From Schlegelella_A sp036263655 (GTDB lineage Bacteria; Pseudomonadota; Gammaproteobacteria; Burkholderiales; Burkholderiaceae_C), in contig DATAGP010000005.1 in assembly GCA_036263655.1 (NCBI GenBank), positions 1-64,000 of the forward strand: a stretch of DNA of 64,000 bases, in the 5' to 3' direction. Below the pieces are notes generated by a model. The model saw only the letters and a program-made list of their open reading frames with translations. It had not been told where the DNA came from and did not search any database. The position numbers were made by a program, and so were the translations under genes. Shown here in pieces: positions 34,910 through 43,652 of the stretch; position 1 is the first letter of the stretch; the number at the start of each line of letters is the position of its first letter.

Positions 34910-36117
34910 GCGTGCGCCTTGCCGAACGTGCCCCGGGCGCGCAACGCCGAGATCGCCGCCGGATCGAGGCCCAGCGTGTCGCGCAGCACCTCCTCGGTGT
35001 GCTCGCCGAGGGCGGCGACGAAGGGCTTTGCCGCAACGGGCGTTGCAGAGAGGCGGTACGGCAGGTTGGCGACCTTGTACGGCGCGTCGGCGTCGCCCAG
35101 TTCGACGAAGAGGCCGCGCTCCGCGCACTGCGGATCGGCCATGGCCTCGGCGACGCTGCGGTAGCGCGAGCAGGGAACGCCGGCACGCATGAAGATCTGT
35201 TCGCACTCGGCGCCGGTGCGGGTGGCCGTCCAGCGCTCGATCAGCGCCAGCAGGGCCGGCCAATTGGCCTCCTTGGTGGCCATCGTCGCGAAGCGCGGAT
35301 CGGTCTTGCCTTCCGGATAGCCGATCGTGTCGAACAGGACCTCCAGGTTCTTCTGCGTCACCGCCGCGACCATGACGTAGCCGTCGCTGGCACGGACCGG
35401 CTCGTAGACCTGACGCGGCCGCTCGGGCGGGAACTGCGCTGCCTGGATCTCGTAGATCAGCATGCCGAGGACGGAATCCATCAGCGAAACGTCGATGTGC
35501 TGGCCCTTGTCGCTCTTCTCGCGCTCGTAGAGGGCGAGCTGGATCGCGCCGAACGCGTACGACGCACCCATCACGTCGGCGATGAAGATGCCGTTGTTGG
35601 CCGGCCGGTCGCTGCCGCGCTGGTAGAGGTTGTAGGCGACCTCGTAGCCCGAGGCGGCGTGGATCACGGGCGCGTAGGCCGGCGCGGAAGCCATCGGGCC
35701 GGTCTGGCCGAAGCCCGAGATCGAGGCGTAGACCAGGCGCGGATTCGATCGCGACACGCTCTCGTAGTCGAGGCCGAGGCGCTTCATCACGCCCGGGCGG
35801 AAGTTCTCGACCACGACGTCGGCGCGGGCGACCAGCTCGCGCGCGAGGCGCTTGCCGTCCTCCGTCTGCAGGTCGAGGACGAGGCTCTTCTTGCCGCAGT
35901 TCATCGACGCGTAGTAGGTGCTCATGCCGCCGCGCTGCGGTGGTCGCTGGCGCACGATGTCGCCGTCGGGCGGCTCGACCTTCAGCACCTCGGCGCCGGC
36001 GTCCGCGAGCATCCGCGTGCACATCGGGCCCGACATGACGATGGTGAAGTCGACGACGCGCAAGCCGGCGAGCGCATGGCGCCGGTCTCCGCTCGGCTGT
36101 GCCGCCGCGGCGCTCAT
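34906..36117 (-). CDS. Class III (CaiB/BaiF) CoA-transferase
   Basis: Transfers CoA between acyl-CoA and a free carboxylic acid. The 403 residues are the usual length for the family. The N-terminal CoA-binding part is LAGLRVVDFTIVMSGPMCTRMLADAGAEV, followed by KKSLVLDLQTEDGK and VVVENFRPGVMKRLGLDYE. The catalytic Asp is probably that in FIADVMGASYAFG. The start overlaps the enoyl-CoA hydratase stop (ATGA). Positioned between hydratase and dehydrogenase genes, it probably activates the substrate of this catabolic operon without ATP. Formyl-CoA-transferase specificity cannot be read from sequence. Confidence 0.9.
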   Translation of the reverse strand: MSAAAAQPSGDRRHALAGLRVVDFTIVMSGPMCTRMLADAGAEVLKVEPPDGDIVRQRPPQRGGMSTYYASMNCGKKSLVLDLQTEDGKRLARELVARADVVVENFRPGVMKRLGLDYESVSRSNPRLVYASISGFGQTGPMASAPAYAPVIHAASGYEVAYNLYQRGSDRPANNGIFIADVMGASYAFGAIQLALYEREKSDKGQHIDVSLMDSVLGMLIYEIQAAQFPPERPRQVYEPVRASDGYVMVAAVTQKNLEVLFDTIGYPEGKTDPRFATMATKEANWPALLALIERWTATRTGAECEQIFMRAGVPCSRYRSVAEAMADPQCAERGLFVELGDADAPYKVANLPYRLSATPVAAKPFVAALGEHTEEVLRDTLGLDPAAISALRARGTFGKAHA

Positions 36118-36923
36118 CCCGTGAACACCGGCTTGCGGCGTTCCTTGAACGCCTTGGTCGCCTCCCGATGGTCGGCGGTCGCGAAGGTCACCTGCTCGAG
36201 CGCCATCGACGCTTCCATCAGGCGGTTGACGCGGTCCTTGACGATCTGGTTGATCGACAGCTTGGTCCAGCGGATCGCCCACGTCGGGCCGTGCGCCAGC
36301 TCGAGCGCGATCCTGCGCGCCTCGGCCAGCACCTCGCCCGCGGGCAGGCAGTGGTTGACGAGGCCGATGCGCTCCGCTTCGCGGCCCTTCAGCAGCGTGC
36401 CGCGCATCAGGAACTCCTTGGCCTTCGAGACGCCGACGAGCAGCGGCCAGATCACCGTGCCGCCGTCGCCGGCGACGAGGCCGACCTTGTTGACGTGGCT
36501 GTCGCCGATGCGCGCGTCCTCCGACATCACCGTGATGTCGCACAGCAGGGCGATGGTCGCGGCCAGGCCGATGCAGTCGCCGTTGATGGCGCAGACGATC
36601 GGCTTGTCGAGCTCGAGGAGACGGTTGACGAGGCGCCGGCTGATCATCGGATCGTGGACTTCGCCTTCCTCGAGCACGTCGCCGCCGGGCCGCTCCGACA
36701 TCGCCTTGACGTCGCCGCCGACGCTGAAGATCGGCCCGGCGCCGGTGACGAGGACGGCGCTCACCGCCATGTCGTCGGCGAGGTCGTCCCAGATGGTGCG
36801 CAGCTCGCGGATGAGGCGCTGGTTGATGGCGTTGCGCGCTTCCGGGCGGTTGATGGTCACGGTCGCGAGCTTGTCGGCGACGTCGATCCTGAGGTCCTGG
36901 TAGTGCTCGTAGCGGGATGGCAT
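36114..36923 (-). CDS. Enoyl-CoA hydratase/isomerase family protein
   Basis: A 269-residue crotonase-fold enzyme. The first oxyanion-hole segment is GAGPIFSVGGDVKAM and the second is VGLVAGDGGTVIWPLLVG. In the second the usual catalytic Glu of the G-E-x-x-G-G context is replaced by a Gly-Asp-Gly-Gly arrangement, so the exact reaction (hydration, isomerisation or C-C cleavage) is uncertain. It is the first gene of a tightly overlapping three-gene unit with the CoA-transferase and the double acyl-CoA dehydrogenase. Confidence 0.88.
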   Translation of the reverse strand: MPSRYEHYQDLRIDVADKLATVTINRPEARNAINQRLIRELRTIWDDLADDMAVSAVLVTGAGPIFSVGGDVKAMSERPGGDVLEEGEVHDPMISRRLVNRLLELDKPIVCAINGDCIGLAATIALLCDITVMSEDARIGDSHVNKVGLVAGDGGTVIWPLLVGVSKAKEFLMRGTLLKGREAERIGLVNHCLPAGEVLAEARRIALELAHGPTWAIRWTKLSINQIVKDRVNRLMEASMALEQVTFATADHREATKAFKERRKPVFTG

Positions 36924-36957
36924 GGCGGGGCCTTTGCAGAGGTTGAGGGAGGAGCGC

Positions 36958-37920
36958 TCAGTCGGCGCGGATGTTGTTGTCGCGGATCACCGGCGTCCAG
37001 CGGGCGATCTCTTCGGTCGTCATCTGGGCGAGCTTCTGCGGCGTCGCCGTCTTAGGGATGACGCCGAAGGTCGCGAACTTCTGCTGCACCTCGGCGATCT
37101 GCAGCGTCTTGCCGATGGCGTCGTTGAGCCTGGCGACGATGTCGGCAGGCATTCCGGCGGGGCCGACGATCGCGAACCAGCTCTCGGCCGAGTAGCCGGG
37201 GAAGACCGATCCGATCGTCGGCGTGCCGGGCGCCAGCGGCGAGGGCTCGGTGGATCCGACCCCCAGCAGCTTGAGCCGCTTGTTGGCGATGAACTCGTTC
37301 ATCGCCGCCGACGGCGTCGTGATGAGCAGCTGTACCTCGCCGGCGATCACCGCGGTGGTGGTCGGCGCCTGGCCCTTGTACGGGATGTGCGTCATCTTCA
37401 CGCCCGCCTTGTTGGCGAAGAGCTCCGTCGACAGCTGGCCGAACGAGCCGATGCCCGCCGAGGCGTAGGCGACCGGGTTCTTCTTCGCGTACTCGACGAA
37501 GCCGCGCAGGTCGCTGACCGGCAGCGCCGCCGGAACGACCGCGACCATCGGCGCGCTCGAGACGAGCGCGATCGGCGTGAAGTCCCGGGCGGCATCGTAG
37601 TTGGCGTCCTTGGCGACGTACGGCGTCACCGCGAGGTTGCCGTTGTTGACGAAGAACAGCGTGTAGCCGTCGGGCTTGGAGCGGATCACCTCGCGCGCGG
37701 CGAGCACGCCCGAGGCGCCGGCCTTGTTCTCGATGATCACCGCCTGGCCGAGCAGCTTCTGCAGCGGCTCCTGCATGGTGCGCGCCATGTTGTCGGTCGA
37801 TCCGCCGGCCGCGTACGGCACGACGAGCCGGATCGGCTTGTCGGGAAAGGACTGGGCGAGAGCCGCGCCGGGGAGCGCCAGCGCCGCAGCGCCGAGCCAG
37901 GCCAGAAAAGTACGCTTCAT
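36958..37920 (-). CDS. Tripartite tricarboxylate transporter-type (TctC/Bug) substrate-binding protein
   Basis: A 320-residue periplasmic receptor. The signal peptide (TFLAWLGAAALALPGAALA) is followed by the Bug-family start FPDKPIRLVVPYAAGGSTDNMAR. Later conserved parts are IENKAGASGVLAAREV and SYGQLS-like GIGSFGQLSTELFANKAGV. Binds a carboxylated ligand. No TctA/TctB membrane genes are adjacent, as is common for the expanded Bug family of Burkholderiales, so it may deliver to a shared transporter or act in sensing. Located between two acyl-CoA dehydrogenase genes of the same strand, it probably recognises the substrate of this cluster. Confidence 0.92.
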   Translation of the reverse strand: MKRTFLAWLGAAALALPGAALAQSFPDKPIRLVVPYAAGGSTDNMARTMQEPLQKLLGQAVIIENKAGASGVLAAREVIRSKPDGYTLFFVNNGNLAVTPYVAKDANYDAARDFTPIALVSSAPMVAVVPAALPVSDLRGFVEYAKKNPVAYASAGIGSFGQLSTELFANKAGVKMTHIPYKGQAPTTTAVIAGEVQLLITTPSAAMNEFIANKRLKLLGVGSTEPSPLAPGTPTIGSVFPGYSAESWFAIVGPAGMPADIVARLNDAIGKTLQIAEVQQKFATFGVIPKTATPQKLAQMTTEEIARWTPVIRDNNIRAD

Positions 37921-37942
37921 CGATGTCTCCTGTCGGTGGGGT

Positions 37943-39085
37943 TCAAAGCTTCAGCAGGTGGCGCGCGATCACCACCCGCTGGATCTGGTTCGTGCCCTCG
38001 AAGATCTGGGCCAGCTTGGCGTCGCGCATCATCCGTTCGACCGGATAGTCCTTGGTGTAGCCGTAGCCGCCGAAGATCTGCACGGCGTCGGTGGTCACCT
38101 TCATCGCCATGTCGCTGGCGACGCACTTGGCCATGCTGGCGAGCACGTTGAGGCGGTCCCAGTCGCCGGCGTCGCCGGCGCGCGCGCACTCGTAGACGAG
38201 CGCGCGCGACGCCTCGATGCCCATGGCCATGTCGGCGAGCATGAACTGCACGCCCTGGAAGTCGGCGATCGGCTGCTTGAACTGCTTGCGTTCCTTGGCG
38301 TAGGCCAGCGACGCGTCGAGCGCGCCCTGGGCCATGCCGACGCACTGCGCGCCGATCGTCGGCCGGTTCAGGTCGAGGGCGCGGAGCGAGGCACGGAAGC
38401 CCTTGCCCTCCTCGCCGACCATGTTCTCCACGGGAACGCGGACGTTGTCGAGGAAGATCGGCGTGTTGGGCGCGCCGCGCCAGCCCATCTTCCGCTCGTG
38501 GCGCCCGAAGGTGATGCCCTTCATCGTCTTCGGCTCGAGCACGAAGGAGCTGATGCCGGAGCTGCCGCGCTCGCCCGAGGTGCGCGCCATGAGCACGATG
38601 TACTCGGCATCGACGCCGTAGCTGCACCACTGCTTCCGGCCGTTGATGACGTAGCAGTCGCCGTCGCGCACGGCGCGCGTCTGCATCGCGCTGACGTCGG
38701 ATCCGGCCTGCGGCTCGGAGATCGCGATCGCGGTGACGACACCGCCTTGCGCGATCCGCGGCAGGAATCGCCGGCGCTGCTCCTCGGTGCCGAAGTGGAT
38801 CAGCGGCATGATGAACATCGTGTTCAGGCCGGCGATCGAGCCGCACGCCGGCGACACGCGCGAGATCTCCTCGCGGGCGATGCACATCAGCGTCAGGTTT
38901 CCCTCGGGGCCGCCGTACTTCTCGGGCACCCAGAGCTGCATCAGCCCCATGTCGCCGTAGATGGGCAGCAGCTCGGTCGGGAAGCGATCGGACTCGTCGA
39001 TCTCGGCGGCGATGGGCGCGACATGGCGCTCGACCATCCTGCGGATCCCGTCGCGGAACGCGACTTGCTCTTCGGTGAAGTTCAC
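37943..39085 (-). CDS. Acyl-CoA dehydrogenase
   Basis: A 380-residue FAD flavoprotein (usual length). Motifs in order: AIAISEPQAGSDVSAMQTRA, WCSYGVDAEYIVLMART, AYAKERKQFKQPIADFQGVQ, TTDAVQIFGGYGYTKDYPVER and the C-terminal FEGTNQIQRVVIARHLL. The GTG start at 39085 is preferred: it gives the normal N-terminus (NFTEEQVAFRDGIRRM), whereas the open upstream frame runs into the operator region. The ribosome-binding site is weak. It is the first gene of the minus-strand catabolic set and is divergent from the FadR-type regulator across a large dyad. Confidence 0.9.
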   Translation of the reverse strand: MNFTEEQVAFRDGIRRMVERHVAPIAAEIDESDRFPTELLPIYGDMGLMQLWVPEKYGGPEGNLTLMCIAREEISRVSPACGSIAGLNTMFIMPLIHFGTEEQRRRFLPRIAQGGVVTAIAISEPQAGSDVSAMQTRAVRDGDCYVINGRKQWCSYGVDAEYIVLMARTSGERGSSGISSFVLEPKTMKGITFGRHERKMGWRGAPNTPIFLDNVRVPVENMVGEEGKGFRASLRALDLNRPTIGAQCVGMAQGALDASLAYAKERKQFKQPIADFQGVQFMLADMAMGIEASRALVYECARAGDAGDWDRLNVLASMAKCVASDMAMKVTTDAVQIFGGYGYTKDYPVERMMRDAKLAQIFEGTNQIQRVVIARHLLKL

Positions 39086-39120
39086 AGGCGGCCCTGAAGT
39101 GGAGGTACAGTCCTCGCAAT

Positions 39121-39161
39121 GGCACCGACATCTATTGGTGCTACCATTCATTATGGGTGCC
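39121..39161. promoter_or_regulatory. Concentric dyad, probable FadR-subfamily GntR operator
   Basis: The inner site TTGGTGCTACCA (39135-39146) is the T-G-G-T-N3-A-C-C-A form typical of FadR-subfamily operators. An outer inverted repeat GGCACC (39121-39126) and GGTGCC (39156-39161) shares exactly the same centre at 39141. The 81-bp divergent gap holds both, ending six bases before the regulator start and beginning 36 bp before the acyl-CoA dehydrogenase start, so binding should control both directions. Confidence 0.65.
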
Positions 39162-39166
39162 GTTCA

Positions 39167-39982
39167 ATGAACACGTCAAGTCCGCCGAAGCGCGAGGGGT
39201 TTTCGCCGTCGGTCGCGACCGCCGACGGGCGCGCGGCGCCCACCTTCGAGCCGATCCGCACGCGTCGCGCCTTCGAGGAGATCTGCGACCGCATCCGCGC
39301 GCAGATCGCCGCCGGCACGCTCCGGCCGGGCGACAAGCTGCCGCCGGAGCGCGAGCTGGCCGAGCAGCTCGGTGTCGGCAGGAACGCCCTGCGGGAGGCG
39401 CTGCGGAGCCTGGAGATCGCCGGCATCGTGCGCCTGCAGAAGGGCACCAAGGGGGGCGCCTTCATCCAGGCGGGCGACGCCAGCCGCATGGACGAGGTCG
39501 TGCGCGACATGCTGAGCCTGGGGTCGATCTCGGTCGCCGAGCTGACCGAGGCCCGGGTGCACATCCAGGACCTGGTCGTCCGCCTCGCCTGCGAGCGCGC
39601 GACCGCCGCCGACCTCGACGCGATCGCCGCGAACGTCGAGCGCACCGAGGAGGTGACGGCCGCCGGGAAGTACCTCGAGCGCGTCGAGTGCTCGCGCGAG
39701 TTCTACCGCCTGCTCGTCGCCGCGGCGCACAACCAGGTGCTGGCGATGATGGTGCGTTCCGTCACCGAGATCCTGATGCAGTTCGTCTACACCCGGGTCG
39801 CCGGGGGCGGCAAGCCGCAGCCCCGACTGGTGGAGAAGCGGCGTGCCTTCCTCGCTGCCCTGCGGGCGCGCGACGCCGAGCTGGCGACGCGGCTCATGCG
39901 CAATCATCTGGCCTCGGTGCACCGGCTGCTCGAGCCGTTCATCGATGCGGCTCCGGCGCGCTCGCGGGCCAAGGCCGCCTGA
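39167..39982 (+). CDS. GntR-family (FadR subfamily) transcriptional regulator
   Basis: 271 residues. After a disordered 40-residue arm comes the GntR winged helix (ICDRIRAQIAAGTLRPGDKLPPERELAEQLGVGRNALREALRSLE), then an all-helical FCD effector domain (~120-255). The latter has the metal/ligand-type positions expected in D-xxx-H proteins (REFYRLLVAAAHNQVL; RLMRNHLASVHRLL). The start at 39167 immediately follows the operator. It is divergent from the acyl-CoA dehydrogenase gene and just upstream of an MFS transporter, so it most likely represses the whole catabolic and uptake cluster in response to an acyl or carboxylate effector. Confidence 0.9.
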   Translation: MNTSSPPKREGFSPSVATADGRAAPTFEPIRTRRAFEEICDRIRAQIAAGTLRPGDKLPPERELAEQLGVGRNALREALRSLEIAGIVRLQKGTKGGAFIQAGDASRMDEVVRDMLSLGSISVAELTEARVHIQDLVVRLACERATAADLDAIAANVERTEEVTAAGKYLERVECSREFYRLLVAAAHNQVLAMMVRSVTEILMQFVYTRVAGGGKPQPRLVEKRRAFLAALRARDAELATRLMRNHLASVHRLLEPFIDAAPARSRAKAA

Positions 39983-39995
39983 CCGCCCGCGCACC

Positions 39996-41261
39996 ATGAA
40001 ACGCTCCGAACTGACCCCCCTTCAGACCTGGTCCATCCTCTGCGGCGCGGCGCTGATGCTGAGCCTGGCGATGGGGATGCGGCAGAGCCTCGGGCTCTTC
40101 CAGCCGCAGATGATCCGCGACATCGGCATCAGCGCAGCCCAGTTCTCGTTCGCGATCGCGATCCAGAACATCGTCTGGGGCCTGACGCAGCCGTTCGCCG
40201 GCATGCTCGCGGACCGCTGGGGCTCGCGGCCGGTCGCACTCGGCGGCGTCGTCGTCTACGCGGTCGGGCTCGGCCTGGCGATCGTCGCCCAGTCGCCCTG
40301 GCTGCTGACCCTGGGCGTCGGCATCTGCATCGGCGTGGCGCTCTCCTGCACCGCGTCGAGCATCGTCATGAGCATCACCTCGCGCACGGTCACGCCGGCG
40401 CGCCGCAGCGTCGCCATGGGTGCGGTGTCCGCGGTCGGCTCGATCGGGCTGGTGCTGGCGGCGCCGCTGGCGCAGTCGCTGCTGTCGTCGCACGGCTGGA
40501 AGATCGCGCTGCTGGCGTTCGTCGTCCTCGCCATCGCCATGCTGCCGGCGGCCTGGAGCGCCAGTGCGGCCGACCGCATTTCACTCGAGGACCAGGGGCC
40601 GGCACAGTCCATCGGCGCCGCCGTGCGCGAGGCGGCCGGCCATCCCGGCTACGTGGTGATGGCGATCGCCTTCTTCGTGTGCGGCCTGCAGCTCGTCTTC
40701 CTGACGACGCACCTGCCGACCTATCTCGACATCTGCGGCATGGATCCGGGCCTCGGCGCGCAGGCGCTGGCCATGATCGGCCTCTTCAATGTCGCCGGCT
40801 CGTACCTGTTCGGCTGGCTCGGCGGGCGGTATTCGAAGCGCGCGCTGCTCGGCGGCATCTACGTGCTGCGCTCGCTCTTCATGGTCGCCTACTTCGTCGT
40901 GCCGCCGTCACCGACGTCGACCCTGGTCTTCGCGGCGGCCATGGGCACGCTCTGGCTCGGCGTCGTGCCGCTGGTGAACGGACTCGTCGTGCACCTGTTC
41001 GGGCTGCGCTACATGGCGACGCTGTCGGGAATCGCCTTCTTCAGCCACCAGCTCGGCTCGTTCGTCGGCGCCTACGGCGGCGGGCTCATCTACAGCGCGA
41101 TGGGCTCCTACGACCTGGCCTGGCAGGGCGCGGTGGCGATCGGCGTCGCCGCCGGCATCGTGCAGATGACGATGAACGTGCGTCCGTCGGCACGGGTGGC
41201 GCGGGAGCGCGAGCAGGCCGCGCAGGTCGAGGCGATGCCGCGACCGATCATGTCGTCGTGA
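39996..41261 (+). CDS. MFS transporter (oxalate/monocarboxylate-like)
   Basis: A 421-residue, 12-helix major facilitator. The loop 2-3 signature is FAGMLADRWGSRPVALGG, and GWLGGRYSKRALLGGIYVLRSL is its counterpart in the second half. MGMRQSLGLFQPQMIRDIGIS in the first helix-loop is typical of the group annotated as monocarboxylate or oxalate:formate-antiporter-like transporters. It lies 14 bp after the GntR gene and is probably co-transcribed with it, importing the substrate of the divergent CoA-dependent pathway. The 3' end overlaps the convergent amidase gene by 14 bp. Confidence 0.9.
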   Translation: MKRSELTPLQTWSILCGAALMLSLAMGMRQSLGLFQPQMIRDIGISAAQFSFAIAIQNIVWGLTQPFAGMLADRWGSRPVALGGVVVYAVGLGLAIVAQSPWLLTLGVGICIGVALSCTASSIVMSITSRTVTPARRSVAMGAVSAVGSIGLVLAAPLAQSLLSSHGWKIALLAFVVLAIAMLPAAWSASAADRISLEDQGPAQSIGAAVREAAGHPGYVVMAIAFFVCGLQLVFLTTHLPTYLDICGMDPGLGAQALAMIGLFNVAGSYLFGWLGGRYSKRALLGGIYVLRSLFMVAYFVVPPSPTSTLVFAAAMGTLWLGVVPLVNGLVVHLFGLRYMATLSGIAFFSHQLGSFVGAYGGGLIYSAMGSYDLAWQGAVAIGVAAGIVQMTMNVRPSARVAREREQAAQVEAMPRPIMSS

Positions 41262-42660
41262 CCGGCGGCGGCCGCGCGATCGGCCGCGCGCTCTCGTAGG
41301 CGCGGGCGGCCCGAAGCACGAGCGCGTCGCCGAACATCGGGCCGACGAGCTGCAGGCCGATCGGCAGGCCCGCCCGCGTCAGCCCGCACGGGATCGTGCA
41401 CGCCGGCTGCTGCGTCAGGTTGAAGGGATAGCTGAACGGCGTCCAGCCGAGCATCGCCCGCGGGTCCATCGGCGAGTGGCCGGCGGGCCGCGCGTCGAAC
41501 GCAGGCACGGCGACCGCCGGCGTGGCGAGCAGGTCGAAGCGCTGCATGAACTGGCGCATGTGCGAGCCGAGCGCGCCGCGGCGCAGCGCCAGCCGCTGGA
41601 GGTCGAGCGCGCTGTAGGCGGCGCCGAGCTCGGCCTCGGCACGAAAGTCCGGGTCGGTGAGCTCCTGCTGCGCCGGCGTGAGGCCGGACCAGATCGCGTG
41701 CACGCCCGCGAACCACCAGCCGGTCATGATGTCCAGCGGGTCGTCGAAGCCGGGATCGACGGGCTCGACATGGGCGCCGAGCGCCTCGAGATCGGCGACC
41801 GCCGCGGCGACGGCTGCGGCCACCTCGGCGTCGACGGTCGCGTAGCCGAGCGTCGGCGAGAACGCGATGGTGAGGCCGCGCACGCCATCGCCGAGGCCGA
41901 CGGTGTAGTCGCTCGGGTCGGGCGGCAGCGACGTCCAGTCGCGCGCGTCCGGCCGCTTCAGCACGTTCATCAGCAGCGCCGCATCGGCGACGCTCATCGT
42001 GTGCGGGCCGAGGTGGGCCACGGTTCCCATCGGCGACAGCGGATACGCCGGGACGCGGCCGAAGCTCGGCTTCAGGCCGAAGTTGCCGCAGAACGCGGCC
42101 GGGATGCGGACGCTGCCGGCGCCGTCGGTGCCGACCGAGAGCGGCCCCATTCCCGCCGCGACCGCGGCGGCGGTGCCGCCCGACGATCCACCGGGCGTCT
42201 TCGCCGGATTCCAGGGGTTGCGGGTGATGCCGGTGAGCGGCGAATTGGTCTCGCCCTTGCAGCCGAACTCGGGCGTCGTCGTCTTGCCGAGGATGACCGC
42301 GCCGGCCTCGCGCAGCCGCGCGGTCACAGGCGCGTCGACGTCCCACGGGCCCGCCGGGTCGACGGTGCGCGAGCCGCGCAGCGTCGGCCAGCCGGCGGCG
42401 AGGATCAGGTCCTTGATCGAGGCGGGGACGCCGTCGAGCTCGCCGCAGGGAGCGCGCTTCCGCCAGCGCGACTCGCTGGCCCGCGCCGACGCGAGCGCCT
42501 CGTCGCCGGCGACGTGGCAGAACGCGTTCAGCACCGGGTCGAGCCGCGCGATGCGATCGAGCACCGCGCGCGTGGCCTCGACCGGCGAGGCGTCGCCGGC
42601 GCGGTACAGGGCCAGGAGCGTCGTCGCAGTGCAGTCGGCGAGGTCGGCGGGGGTGTCCAT
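41248..42660 (-). CDS. Amidase signature family hydrolase
   Basis: Hydrolyses a C-N amide bond; 470 residues. The Ser-cisSer-Lys triad is visible: Lys in PASIKDLILAAG, the cis-Ser in the glycine-rich GGSSGGTAAAVAAG and the nucleophile Ser in GTDGAGSVRIPA. No signal peptide. The start at 42660 has AAGGA six bases upstream, preferred over an ATG nine codons earlier. It is convergent with the MFS gene, not in its operon. It could release a carboxylic acid from its amide for the neighbouring CoA pathway, which is inference from location. Confidence 0.9.
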   Translation of the reverse strand: MDTPADLADCTATTLLALYRAGDASPVEATRAVLDRIARLDPVLNAFCHVAGDEALASARASESRWRKRAPCGELDGVPASIKDLILAAGWPTLRGSRTVDPAGPWDVDAPVTARLREAGAVILGKTTTPEFGCKGETNSPLTGITRNPWNPAKTPGGSSGGTAAAVAAGMGPLSVGTDGAGSVRIPAAFCGNFGLKPSFGRVPAYPLSPMGTVAHLGPHTMSVADAALLMNVLKRPDARDWTSLPPDPSDYTVGLGDGVRGLTIAFSPTLGYATVDAEVAAAVAAAVADLEALGAHVEPVDPGFDDPLDIMTGWWFAGVHAIWSGLTPAQQELTDPDFRAEAELGAAYSALDLQRLALRRGALGSHMRQFMQRFDLLATPAVAVPAFDARPAGHSPMDPRAMLGWTPFSYPFNLTQQPACTIPCGLTRAGLPIGLQLVGPMFGDALVLRAARAYESARPIARPPPVTTT

Positions 42661-42810
42661 GGCGATCGATCCTTCCGCCGCAGGCAAGGAGCGGCCGCGA
42701 CCATTGTCGAAGATCGCGCGGGCCTCCGGCGGCGCCTCCTGCGACGAGTCGTGAGACGTGCCCCCCGCACGAACGCGGCGCGCCCGGTGTCCGCCGACGG
42801 GCGGATGTCC

Positions 42811-43250
42811 TCAGGACGCGGCGGCGAGCAGCGCCGCGAACGCGGCGTCCAACCGGCGCGCGTTGCCGCGCCGGACCTCGAACACCGGCATCAGCGTCGC
42901 CGCGACCGTCGCTGCAGCTCGAACTCGGCGCCGGGGCGCGCGGCAGTGAAGCTACGCAGGTCCATCACGATCGCGTCGGCGCGGTCGATCAGCGCGACCA
43001 CGGTCGCCTGCCAGGTGTCGTCGCGGCAGCAGAACTCGTTGATGCGGTAGCGGCCGTCGCGGTCGGGCTCGACGTCGAGCGTCGCCAGCCGCCGCAGCAG
43101 CTCGTCGCCCGAGGTCACGAAGCCGTCGCCGATGCGGCCGGTCGCGAAGCGCAGCAGGTCGCCGGGATCGACGACGGTGGCGGCCGGCGACGCCGTGGCA
43201 GGCGCCTCCGCACCGCGCTGACCGCGGGGTGACGTCATGCGCGGCGTCAT
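42811..43250 (-). pseudogene. Decayed remnant of a hypothetical protein gene (truncated, frameshifted)
   Basis: The first frame (start 43250) gives about 119 residues with a conserved-looking segment (GRYRINEFCCRDDTWQATVVALIDRADAIVMDLRSF). It then runs out after EFELQ into an Arg run and a stop. A second frame continues to 42811 with a natural-looking C-terminus (LMPVFEVRRGNARRLDAAF-ALLAAA). Related proteins that I recall have a membrane N-terminal half and about 30-40 more residues between these segments, so both truncation and an internal deletion or frameshift are likely. Function unknown. Confidence 0.5.
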
Positions 43251-43377
43251 GGCAACTCCGACCTGCCGATTCCGCCTTCCTGCCCGAGCCCACGACCGTG
43301 CGGTGCATCGACAATGGCGAGGCGATCGCCGAACGCGCAACCCACGAGCGCGGCTCGTGATCGAACGGAGCGACACC

Positions 43378-43584
43378 ATGACCGAGCATGTCTACAAGCT
43401 TCTGGAGCTCACCGGCTCCTCGTCCGTGAGCAGCGACGACGCCGTCCGCACGGCCATCGCCAAGGCGCACCAGACGGTGCGCAACATCCACTGGTTCACG
43501 GTCACCGAGACCCGCGGCCATGTGGTGAACGGCGAGGTCGCCCACTGGCAGGTCACGCTGAAGATCGGCTTCACGCTGGAGTGA
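43378..43584 (+). CDS. Dodecin flavin-storage protein
   Basis: A 68-residue dodecin, which assembles into a hollow 12-mer that stacks flavin (FMN/FAD or lumichrome) pairs. The stacking Trp39 (NIHWFTVTE) and the flavin-contacting Gln58 (AHWQVTLKIGF) are both present. The length and the start VYKLLELTGSS match the family. It stands alone between the decayed gene and a TetR gene; many FAD-dependent acyl-CoA dehydrogenases are encoded nearby, but a link is speculative. Confidence 0.92.
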   Translation: MTEHVYKLLELTGSSSVSSDDAVRTAIAKAHQTVRNIHWFTVTETRGHVVNGEVAHWQVTLKIGFTLE

Positions 43585-43652
43585 CGATCGCCCCGGGGAG
43601 GGCGTGCCGTGTGACGACGTCGGCGCAGGCGCGCCGGCCAGGAGATGTCTGC

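Noticed and set aside
42670..43250. Intact small gene upstream of dodecin
   Set aside because: The single frame ends in an Arg run after a conserved core and the natural C-terminus is in another frame, so a relic is more likely.
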